Part shown: positions 14,827-20,659 of the stretch, piece by piece
Layout: every line of letters begins with the position of its first letter
Position numbering within the stretch: position 1 is the first letter of the stretch
NCBI GenBank assembly: GCA_023433945.1
Contig: JAEYTP010000118.1
Location: 1 to 20,659 of the forward strand
Length of the DNA stretch: 20,659 bases
Source of the DNA: Bacillota bacterium
Lineage (GTDB): Bacteria; Bacillota; Clostridia; Acetivibrionales; DSM-1351
Direction of reading: 5' to 3'
Position numbers and translations under genes: made by a program
Notes under the pieces: generated by a model
The model's database searches: none
Seen by the model: only the letters and a program-made list of their open reading frames with translations
Told to the model about the DNA's origin: nothing

Positions 14827-16074
14827 ATGAAAAGCGTAATTCGTGACATTTCTTTAGCGGATAAAGGAAGGCAAAAGATAGAATGGGTAAGAAAGAACAT
14901 GCCCCTTTTAAGAAGCCTTGAGGATGAATTTAGAGAGAATACTCCTTTTTCTGGTGTAAGAGTTGTGGTGTCAGTGCACCTAGAGGCAAAGACAGCATAT
15001 TTAGCTAAACTATTTGCAATTGGTGGTGGAGAGGTCTCAGTTACGGGAAGTAATCCATTGTCCACACAAGACGATGTAGCTGCAGCTCTTGTTGCAGATG
15101 GCCTTGATGTGTATGCGTGGTACAACTCTACCAAAGAAGAATATGAGGAACATTTAAACCTCGCATTAGGATATAAGCCAAATATTATTATTGATGATGG
15201 AGGGGATTTAGTTAACCTTCTGCATACCTCAAGGAGAGAGCTGATTCCTCATATTATGGGTGGCTGCGAAGAGACTACAACAGGTGTTCTTCGTCTTAAA
15301 GCAATGGAGAAACAAGGCATTCTGCGTTTCCCTATGATTGCAGTTAATAATGCACAGTGTAAGTACTTATTTGATAATAGATATGGTACCGGACAATCTG
15401 TTTGGGACGGCATTAACAGGACTACAAACCTTATTGTTGCCAGCAAAAACGTTGTAGTTGCAGGATATGGCTGGTGCGGTAAAGGTATTGCAATGAGAGC
15501 AAAGGGCTTAGGAGCAAATGTAATTGTTACTGAAATTGACCCTATAAAAGCTGCTGAAGCTGTAATGGATGGTTTCAAGGTAATGAAGATGTCAGATGCT
15601 GCCAAGGTTGGGGATTTCTTTATTACCGTAACAGGCTGTCGTGATGTTATTACACAGGAGCACTTCAAGAATATGAAGGATGGGGCTATTCTTTGCAATG
15701 CCGGTCACTTCGATGTGGAGGTTTCTGTTAAGGAACTTGAAGAAATAGCTATAGAAAAGGCTCAACAGAGAAATAATATAATGGGCTACAAAATGCCTGA
15801 TGGCAGATGGATAAACCTTTTAGCTGAGGGACGACTGGTTAATCTTGCTGCGGGTGATGGACACCCTGCTGAGATTATGGATATGAGCTTTGCCCTTCAA
15901 GCTAAGTCTGCACAATACATGCTCAAGAACTATAATAAGCTGGGCAATTCAGTTGTAGATGTGCCTGTTGAGATTGATAATGCAGTTGCAAATATGAAGC
16001 TTAAGTCCTGGGGTATAAAGATAGACAAGTTGTCCAAGGAGCAAAAGAACTATCTTAACAGCTGGGCGGAATAA
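14827..16074 (+). CDS. ahcY: S-adenosylhomocysteinase family hydrolase (possibly S-inosylhomocysteine hydrolase)
   Basis: This 415-residue cytoplasmic NAD-dependent enzyme cleaves the thioether of SAH, or its deaminated form, to give homocysteine. Conserved motifs are STQDDVAAAL (79-88), DDGGDL (123-128), EETTTGV (148-154), Lys179 and Asp183 in the active site, the NAD fold GYGWCGKGIA (213-222), NAGHFDVE (291-298, His294) and GDGHPAE (342-348, His345). It is the short form found in archaea and thermophiles, lacking the roughly 40-residue insert and the C-terminal Lys/Tyr extension. In human SAHH the segment at 55-60 is HMTVET, with Glu59 contacting the adenine amino group; here it is HLEAKT (51-56), so Lys55 replaces that Glu. 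Beside an SAH deaminase gene this suggests S-inosylhomocysteine as substrate (inference). GGGGGA (14815-14820) is the ribosome binding site. Confidence 0.92.
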   Translation: MKSVIRDISLADKGRQKIEWVRKNMPLLRSLEDEFRENTPFSGVRVVVSVHLEAKTAYLAKLFAIGGGEVSVTGSNPLSTQDDVAAALVADGLDVYAWYNSTKEEYEEHLNLALGYKPNIIIDDGGDLVNLLHTSRRELIPHIMGGCEETTTGVLRLKAMEKQGILRFPMIAVNNAQCKYLFDNRYGTGQSVWDGINRTTNLIVASKNVVVAGYGWCGKGIAMRAKGLGANVIVTEIDPIKAAEAVMDGFKVMKMSDAAKVGDFFITVTGCRDVITQEHFKNMKDGAILCNAGHFDVEVSVKELEEIAIEKAQQRNNIMGYKMPDGRWINLLAEGRLVNLAAGDGHPAEIMDMSFALQAKSAQYMLKNYNKLGNSVVDVPVEIDNAVANMKLKSWGIKIDKLSKEQKNYLNSWAE

Positions 16075-16115
16075 GGAATAGATTACTTGTACATCAAGAT
16101 ATATTTGGAGAGAAA

Positions 16116-17423
16116 ATGAATATAGATTTATTAATTAAAAATGTGGATATTGTAACGGCAGATAGTAATAATGCCATGCTTGAAAGTGCCAATATTGGTA
16201 TTAAAAATGGCATTATTGAATTTGTCTCCAAAGATATACCTGCTGATATTATTTCAGCTAGAACTATTGATGGAAGACACAAAATAGCTATGCCGGGACT
16301 TGTAAATGCACACACACATAGCGCAATGACTCTCATGAGAAATTATGCGGATGATATAGCTCTTGAAGAATGGCTGTTCAATAACATTTTCCCGATAGAG
16401 GCTAAGCTGAGCAGTGAAGATGTTTACTGGGGTACAATGCTTGGTATTTCTGAAATGCTAAGGTCTGGTATCACTGCTTTTGCTGATATGTACATGTTTA
16501 TGGATGATGTTGCTAGGGCTGTTACTGAGACGGGCATTAAAGCCAACCTGTGTAAAAGCCCTGTACAGTTCTTTGAAGGCGGCGAACTCAAGAGGCTGGA
16601 TAAAAGTCAGGGTGCTATTGATTATTATAACAACTACCACAATTCAGCAAACGGTAGAATTAAGGTTTTTATTGAGATACACTCCACCTATATGTTTAAT
16701 AAAGGTACTCTTGAAAACGCGGCTAGACTTGCTAAACAGCTCAATACAGGCATTCATATTCACCTTTTGGAAACTACCACTGAGGTTGAATCCAGCAAAA
16801 GGGATTATGGAATGACATCAGTTGAGATTTGTAAGGAGACAGGAGTACTTGATGTTCCTGTCATGGCAGCACACTGTGTTCATCTGAGTGATAATGATAT
16901 AGAAATAATGAAGGCTATGGGTGCAAGTGTTGTTCATAATCCTACTAGCAATCTTAAGTTGGGTAGCGGAATAGCCAGGATTCCAAAGATGTTGGATATG
17001 GGCATTAATGTCTGCCTTGGTACTGATGGTGCAGCTAGCAACAATAACCTCAATATGTTTGAAGAAATGCAGCTGGCAGCGCTCATTCATAAGGGTACTG
17101 CCATGAATCCTCAGTTGGTAAACGCACAGACTGTGTTGAAAATGGGTACAGTAAACGGCGCTAAAGCAATTGGATTTGATGAAACAGGTGTTATTGCAAA
17201 GGGCATGAAGGCTGATATAATTCTAGTGGATATTGATAAACCTCATTTCTACCCAAAGAATAACCTTTGTTCTATGCTGGTTTATTCTGCTCAGGCTTCA
17301 GATGTGGACACAGTGATAGTTGATGGAAATATCCTTATGCAAAACAGGGTGTTTACTGCCATTGATGAGGAAAGAATAAAGCATGAGGTTGAAGTACTAT
17401 CCCAAAGATTATTGGGAAGATAA
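16116..17423 (+). CDS. mtaD: 5-methylthioadenosine / S-adenosylhomocysteine deaminase (amidohydrolase)
   Basis: This 435-residue metal-dependent amidohydrolase deaminates the adenine of SAH, MTA or 5'-deoxyadenosine. Metal ligands and catalytic residues fit the MtaD/DadD family: NAHTH (64-68, His66 and His68), Glu84/85 in LEEWLF, His189 in EIHSTY, HIHLLETTTE (214-223, His216 and Glu219), AAHCVH (251-256) and LGTDGAASNNNLNMF (301-315, Asp304). Length is typical. GGAGAG (16107-16112) precedes the ATG by 3 nt. It lies 41 nt after the SAH-hydrolase homologue with no terminator, so the two are cotranscribed. Together they give SAH to S-inosylhomocysteine to inosine plus homocysteine. Its 3' end overlaps the earliest possible start of the next gene, which points to translational coupling. 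Confidence 0.92.
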   Translation: MNIDLLIKNVDIVTADSNNAMLESANIGIKNGIIEFVSKDIPADIISARTIDGRHKIAMPGLVNAHTHSAMTLMRNYADDIALEEWLFNNIFPIEAKLSSEDVYWGTMLGISEMLRSGITAFADMYMFMDDVARAVTETGIKANLCKSPVQFFEGGELKRLDKSQGAIDYYNNYHNSANGRIKVFIEIHSTYMFNKGTLENAARLAKQLNTGIHIHLLETTTEVESSKRDYGMTSVEICKETGVLDVPVMAAHCVHLSDNDIEIMKAMGASVVHNPTSNLKLGSGIARIPKMLDMGINVCLGTDGAASNNNLNMFEEMQLAALIHKGTAMNPQLVNAQTVLKMGTVNGAKAIGFDETGVIAKGMKADIILVDIDKPHFYPKNNLCSMLVYSAQASDVDTVIVDGNILMQNRVFTAIDEERIKHEVEVLSQRLLGR

Positions 17424-17436
17424 AGCTGGTATCGCT

Positions 17437-18012
17437 ATGAATATAGATTTTAAAAGAACCATTCGAAAAGAAATTAAAGAGAGAAGAGCTAGCATGCCTT
17501 TCAATGAGGTACTGGAAAGCTCTTCTCGCATTTTTGAAGCTATAAGAAATATGCCAGAAATAATAAGCTCTCAAAAGATATTTTGTTATGTAAGCTTTGA
17601 AAATGAGGTATATACACACAGCTTTATTAATGAATTACTTTCTTTAAAAAAGGAGGTTTATGTACCCTGCGTTGACACCTCTTGCAAATGTACTATGAAT
17701 GCGGTGTCGATAGAAAGCCTAGATGAGTTAGTACCAGGCTGTTATGGTATACTTGAGCCTATCTGTATACAGGGGAAGATTATATGCCCTCGAGATATTG
17801 ATACTGTAATTGTACCGGCAGTGGCTTTTGACAAGAATAGATTTAGACTGGGCTATGGTGGGGGCTATTATGATGCGTATTTAGCACAAACAAGCGATAG
17901 CTGCTATAAAATAGGTGTTTGCTATGATTTTCAGCTGACAGATAGTCTTCCTGTTGAACCCCATGATAAGCAAGTGGATGTTGTTGTGACAGACAATACA
18001 ATTGTCTTTTAA
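17437..18012 (+). CDS. 5-formyltetrahydrofolate cyclo-ligase
   Basis: This 191-residue enzyme uses ATP to convert 5-formyl-THF to 5,10-methenyl-THF, returning a stored folate to one-carbon metabolism. The N-terminal FKRTIRKEIKERRASM matches the family opening RKxxxxRR. The nucleotide/folate signature LGYGGGYYD (138-146) is intact, and PVEPHDKQVD (172-181) is the usual C-terminal motif. I chose the ATG at 17437 because homologues begin just before this basic helix, though its ribosome binding site is poor. An in-frame ATG at 17383 has a better site (GAGGAAAG, 17367-17374) and would add 18 residues overlapping the deaminase gene. Either way it is tightly coupled to the deaminase. Folate and methyl cycles meet at homocysteine, so the operon is coherent. 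Confidence 0.9.
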   Translation: MNIDFKRTIRKEIKERRASMPFNEVLESSSRIFEAIRNMPEIISSQKIFCYVSFENEVYTHSFINELLSLKKEVYVPCVDTSCKCTMNAVSIESLDELVPGCYGILEPICIQGKIICPRDIDTVIVPAVAFDKNRFRLGYGGGYYDAYLAQTSDSCYKIGVCYDFQLTDSLPVEPHDKQVDVVVTDNTIVF

Positions 18013-18014
18013 AT

Positions 18015-18058
18015 GGACAAATTTTAATTTTTTACTCGTCTGAATATACTTTATTAGG
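18015..18058. repeat. direct repeat copy A (partner at 18190-18234)
   Basis: GGACAAATTTTA (18015-18026), a 14-bp variable middle, TGAATATAC (18041-18049) and a terminal TTAGG recur at 18190-18234. The two conserved boxes have the same spacing in both copies. This copy begins 3 bp after the cyclo-ligase stop codon. TATACT (18045-18050) could be a -10 box. Confidence 0.7.
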
Positions 18059-18083
18059 CAACAAAAAGAAGGTAGTGAAGTGC

Positions 18084-18173
18084 ATGCCAAAACTCAAGCC
18101 TAAACCTGTAATAGCAATCTATAAACAAAAGGTTGATATTACGTCACTTCTATTGAAAATTCTATCACTTTAA
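18084..18173 (+). CDS. possible 29-residue small protein
   Basis: An ATG-started frame encodes MPKLKPKPVIAIYKQKVD followed by the hydrophobic end ITSLLLKILSL and a TAA stop. The product has a basic Lys/Pro N-terminus and an amphipathic, Leu-rich C-terminus. A partial ribosome binding sequence (AAGGTAG, 18069-18075) lies 8 nt upstream, and a direct repeat with a possible -10 box lies just before that. I do not recognise it. It could be a chance open frame. Confidence 0.3.
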   Translation: MPKLKPKPVIAIYKQKVDITSLLLKILSL

Positions 18174-18189
18174 TTAAAAGATTATTATA

Positions 18190-18234
18190 GGACAAATTTT
18201 ATTATTGCTATTTCATGAATATACATCATTTAGG
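18190..18234. repeat. direct repeat copy B, upstream of the recombinase
   Basis: This is the second copy of the two-box element at 18015-18058: GGACAAATTTTA (18190-18201) and TGAATATAC (18216-18224), with identical 26-bp offset, then TTTAGG. It sits 52 bp before the recombinase ATG, where TATACA (18220-18225) could act as a -10. The rest of 18174-18286 holds no other gene I can support. Confidence 0.7.
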
Positions 18235-18286
18235 TGTAATTATATTTGAATTCAGCGACAGCGATAATGGCTGAGCGGGAGTAGTT

Positions 18287-19861
18287 ATGCATGGGTTCAG
18301 CAAACCGGATATCAACTATCACATTGGCATTTATGTCAGACAGAGTAGGGATGAAAACGAAGAGAATATTGAAACTATTGAAACACAAAAAAAGCTGTTA
18401 ATAGAATATGTCAGAAGAAACAATCTCGGTATTGTTTATAAGGTTTACGTTGATGATAACGTGTCTGGCACTGCATTTGATAGAAATGGATTGAATGAAC
18501 TCAAGAAGGATGTACTTTCGTGTAATATCAATCTGGTAGTACTAAAGGATTTATCAAGATTAGGTAGAAACAACACTAAAACACTATTATTCCTGGATTT
18601 TTTAGAGGAATATGGTTGTCGTGTACTGACCTCTGATGGGAGATATGATAGCCTAAAGGACAACGAAACTGTAGGGCTACAATCGTGGATTAATGAGAGC
18701 TATGTTAGAGATATTAGTAGGAAGATCAGAGCCAATTTAAGATTTAAAATTGAGCAGGGTGAATATATAGGGAATGCTCCATATGGCTATGTTAAATCAG
18801 CAAGTGAAAAAAACAAGCTGGTAGTAGATACAAGAACTGCACCGGTAGTCAGAGAAATCTATGAGATGTATAAGGAAGGACATGGTTATGCAGCAATAGC
18901 GGGCATACTGAATAAAAAGGGGTATCCTTCCCCTTCATCAAAGAACTCGGGCGTTCCTATCACGCCATGGAATCAGGTCGCTGTACAGAGGATTCTATGC
19001 AATAGGGTATATATAGGGGATACAGTTCAGGGTATCAGTGAAAAGATTAGCTTCAAAAATAAAAAGACTCGTAGGTTGCCCTTTGATAGATGGGTAATTA
19101 CAACAAATACACACGAATCAATAATCAGTCCGGAGACTTTTGAAGAAGTACAGAGAATCAGAGCGAGGAAAAGATCCAATCAAGGCTACAACAGGAGCGT
19201 CACACATGCTCTGAGTAATCTTCTATACTGCGGAAAATGCGGTAGGGCTATGTATGTCAGGGTGAGGAAGGATAGACCTGTTGGTTATATATGCAGCACC
19301 TATGGGAAAAATGGCGTTAAGGAGTGCTCGAGCCATTATGTTCCGGAACAGCATATAATTGATACCATAACAAATGAATTGCTAGAGATGTTATCAAATA
19401 GAGACATAATTGATAGTGTAAATGAAAAGTATAAGCAGAATGATAATACAATAGACGATAGAGTGAATAAGGCAATAGCGCTAGAACAGCAGCTGCAGTT
19501 AAAGCAAAAACAGCAGGATATATTATATCTTGACCGCTTAGAAGGGAAGATATCAGCACAGCTTTTTGAACGAATTAATAAAAGCCTCGAAACTAGAATG
19601 ACTATTATCAGGGGAGAGCTCGAGGAAATGAAGCAGAATGAGCTAAGAATACTTGATAGAAGAAATGCTATTGCAGATTTTGCTGAGCGTATCAAAAAAC
19701 AAGGTATAAACAGAAAAATAATAGAGATGATGGTTAATAAAATAGTTGTTTATGACACAAATGACAACTCAGTAAATGGGAATATCAAGACTGACAGTAC
19801 AGATTGTCAAAATGGGATGATAGTGATAGAGTACAATTACGATAACTGGAGAGAGGCTTGA
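18287..19861 (+). CDS. large serine recombinase (resolvase/integrase family)
   Basis: This 524-residue site-specific recombinase breaks and joins DNA through a serine-phosphate bond. The resolvase domain (about 12-155) has the catalytic Ser20 in YVRQSRDE, plus KDLSRLGRN (87-95) with the active-site arginines 91 and 94. The recombinase domain follows (about 160-290: GNAPYGYVK, AAIAGILNKKGYPSPSS, WNQVAVQRILCNRVYIGD). A zinc ribbon with Cys315, Cys318, Cys336 and Cys347 follows, then a Lys/Glu/Gln-rich coiled coil (about 385-470). This is the full large-serine-recombinase architecture, with no truncation. GGGAG (18277-18281) precedes the ATG. No phage or conjugation genes flank it; its neighbours are housekeeping genes. 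Its role (integration, excision or regulated gene rearrangement) is unknown. Confidence 0.93.
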   Translation: MHGFSKPDINYHIGIYVRQSRDENEENIETIETQKKLLIEYVRRNNLGIVYKVYVDDNVSGTAFDRNGLNELKKDVLSCNINLVVLKDLSRLGRNNTKTLLFLDFLEEYGCRVLTSDGRYDSLKDNETVGLQSWINESYVRDISRKIRANLRFKIEQGEYIGNAPYGYVKSASEKNKLVVDTRTAPVVREIYEMYKEGHGYAAIAGILNKKGYPSPSSKNSGVPITPWNQVAVQRILCNRVYIGDTVQGISEKISFKNKKTRRLPFDRWVITTNTHESIISPETFEEVQRIRARKRSNQGYNRSVTHALSNLLYCGKCGRAMYVRVRKDRPVGYICSTYGKNGVKECSSHYVPEQHIIDTITNELLEMLSNRDIIDSVNEKYKQNDNTIDDRVNKAIALEQQLQLKQKQQDILYLDRLEGKISAQLFERINKSLETRMTIIRGELEEMKQNELRILDRRNAIADFAERIKKQGINRKIIEMMVNKIVVYDTNDNSVNGNIKTDSTDCQNGMIVIEYNYDNWREA

Positions 19862-19891
19862 TTAACTAAGCGGCCTTGATTAGCTGAGTGG
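19855..19891. repeat. 18-bp imperfect tandem repeat over the recombinase stop codon
   Basis: The unit at 19855-19872 (GGCTTGATTAACTAAGCG) is repeated at 19873-19890 (GCCTTGATTAGCTGAGTG) with 14 of 18 matches; a degenerate GGGACTTGATAACC follows at 19904-19917. The first unit contains the recombinase TGA (19859-19861). The GCTGAG(C/T)GG part of the second unit also occurs just before the recombinase gene at 18270-18278. Confidence 0.55.
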
Positions 19892-19916
19892 TTTATAAAC
19901 GAAGGGACTTGATAAC

Positions 19917-19967
19917 CAAAAAACGGTCAAACAGAAGTACGAACTTCTAATTGACCGTTTATTATTT
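19917..19967. terminator. bidirectional intrinsic terminator between recombinase and phosphoglycerate mutase
   Basis: AAACGGTCAA (19921-19930) pairs perfectly with TTGACCGTTT (19951-19960). The inner arms AGAAGT/ACTTCT (19933-19938 with 19943-19948) extend the hairpin. A-rich sequence on the left and T-rich sequence on the right suit termination of both convergent genes. Confidence 0.9.
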
Positions 19968-19978
19968 GTGTTACCTAA

Positions 19979-20659
19979 TTATAAGCTTCCCTTTATAAAT
20001 AAATCCATTAAAGTGTATCCCTCTTCTATGAACACTCCCGAGGTTTTTGCCTGCTCCTCATCATAGCCAGTTACGCCTGAAACCTTCTCATCTGTGCTAT
20101 CGTACAGTATAAATGGTACCGGTTCACTGGTATGTGTGCGAAGACTCAATGGAGTAGGATGGTCGGGAAGTACCAGAATTCTATAATCACCAAAGGCCTT
20201 AATACCTTCTAAAATAGGACCTACAACCTTTTCATCTATAAGCTCTATCGATCTAGGCTTATTTTCTACTTCATATCGGTGCCCGCATTCATCAGGTGCC
20301 TCTATATGAACATATACAAAATCATCTGTTTTAAGTGCCTCTAGGGCTGCGGCAGCCTTGCCCGAAAAATTGGTATGAATGTTGCCCGTAGCACCTTCTA
20401 CATCAATGGAAGTAAGGCCTGCGCATATTCCGATACCCTTTAGCAGGTCAACTGCGGATATCACACTGCCCGAGATACTGTACTTTTCCTTGAAGGAAGA
20501 TAACATTGGTTTTTTGCCTTCTCCCCAGAGCCATATGGAGTTAGCAGGGCGCAGGCCTTTCTGCTGCCTCGCTATATTAACTGGGTGCTGTGATAAAATG
20601 TCGTAGCTTTTGATCATTAAATCCAGCAATAGACCGGATGACTCCTTGGGAAGAAAATC
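19979..20659 (-). CDS. apgM: cofactor-independent phosphoglycerate mutase, archaeal type (3' part, runs off window)
   Basis: The reading frame is open to the window edge, so only about the last 226 residues are seen and the true start is outside. The enzyme would interconvert 3- and 2-phosphoglycerate in glycolysis; it belongs to the alkaline-phosphatase superfamily. Visible family motifs include ANSIWLWGEGKKP, followed by ISGSVISAVDLLKGIGI. Metal-binding segments are HIEAPDECGHR and the later DHPTPLSLRTHTSEPVPF. The N-terminal part with the catalytic serine is not in the window. This group has often been annotated as a putative homoserine kinase, but the motifs fit ApgM. It converges on the recombinase and shares a terminator with it. 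It shows no sign of disruption by the recombinase. Confidence 0.92.
   Translation of the reverse strand, partial: DFLPKESSGLLLDLMIKSYDILSQHPVNIARQQKGLRPANSIWLWGEGKKPMLSSFKEKYSISGSVISAVDLLKGIGICAGLTSIDVEGATGNIHTNFSGKAAAALEALKTDDFVYVHIEAPDECGHRYEVENKPRSIELIDEKVVGPILEGIKAFGDYRILVLPDHPTPLSLRTHTSEPVPFILYDSTDEKVSGVTGYDEEQAKTSGVFIEEGYTLMDLFIKGSL

Noticed and set aside
1..20659. CRISPR array, prophage, toxin-antitoxin or defence system
   Set aside because: I saw no regularly spaced repeats, cas, phage structural, toxin or restriction motifs; the recombinase is the only mobile-element gene.

Overview
The window reads as the chromosome of a low-GC, AT-rich member of the Clostridia. AGGAGG-type ribosome binding sites, sigma-A-like promoters, hairpin/T-tract terminators and the gene families all fit this. 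The inventory (alpha-galactosidase with its own sugar ABC importer, starch-type carbohydrate-binding module, polysaccharide deacetylase) suggests a plant-polysaccharide degrader; a Ruminiclostridium-like genome is my guess, from memory and not proven. There is no prophage, CRISPR array or rRNA operon. Most of the window is ordinary chromosomal backbone with one lone site-specific recombinase.

Layout. (1) 1-290: non-coding, with a possible insertion-sequence end remnant and an AT-rich tandem repeat, then a small membrane protein of unknown function (291-863). (2) A tRNA-Glu(CTC) gene with a clear promoter and terminator (892-1060). (3) An RNA-modification cluster: RsmF-type rRNA m5C methyltransferase, RsuA-type pseudouridine synthase and an uncharacterised Methyltransf_32-type methyltransferase (1136-4544). 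(4) A small cytoplasmic protein made of a CBM25/53-like module and a lysine-rich tail (4671-5093), then a Na+/phosphate cotransporter with a PhoU-like C-terminal domain (5234-6895). (5) An alpha-galactoside operon: lipoprotein binding protein, two permeases and a GH36 alpha-galactosidase (7136-12509), facing a convergent AraC-family regulator (12570-13457). No transport ATPase is encoded, so a shared one elsewhere is expected. (6) A membrane-anchored polysaccharide deacetylase (13641-14729). (7) A methyl-cycle operon: S-adenosylhomocysteinase-family hydrolase, SAH/MTA deaminase and 5-formyl-THF cyclo-ligase (14827-18012). (8) A lone large serine recombinase (18287-19861) with small repeats around it, then the convergent 3' part of a cofactor-independent phosphoglycerate mutase that runs off the window.

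How the parts work together. The binding protein and permeases import galactosides that the cytoplasmic GH36 enzyme hydrolyses, probably under AraC-type control. The deaminase beside the SAH-hydrolase homologue suggests that SAH is recycled through S-inosylhomocysteine rather than adenosine. Replacement of the adenine-recognising Glu by Lys in the hydrolase supports this and is the most interesting biochemical hint in the window. The three RNA-modifying or methyltransferase genes earlier in the window would be among the producers of SAH. The other points of interest are the CBM with a histone-like tail, a perfect 13-bp inverted repeat over the deacetylase promoter, and paired direct repeats upstream of the recombinase.
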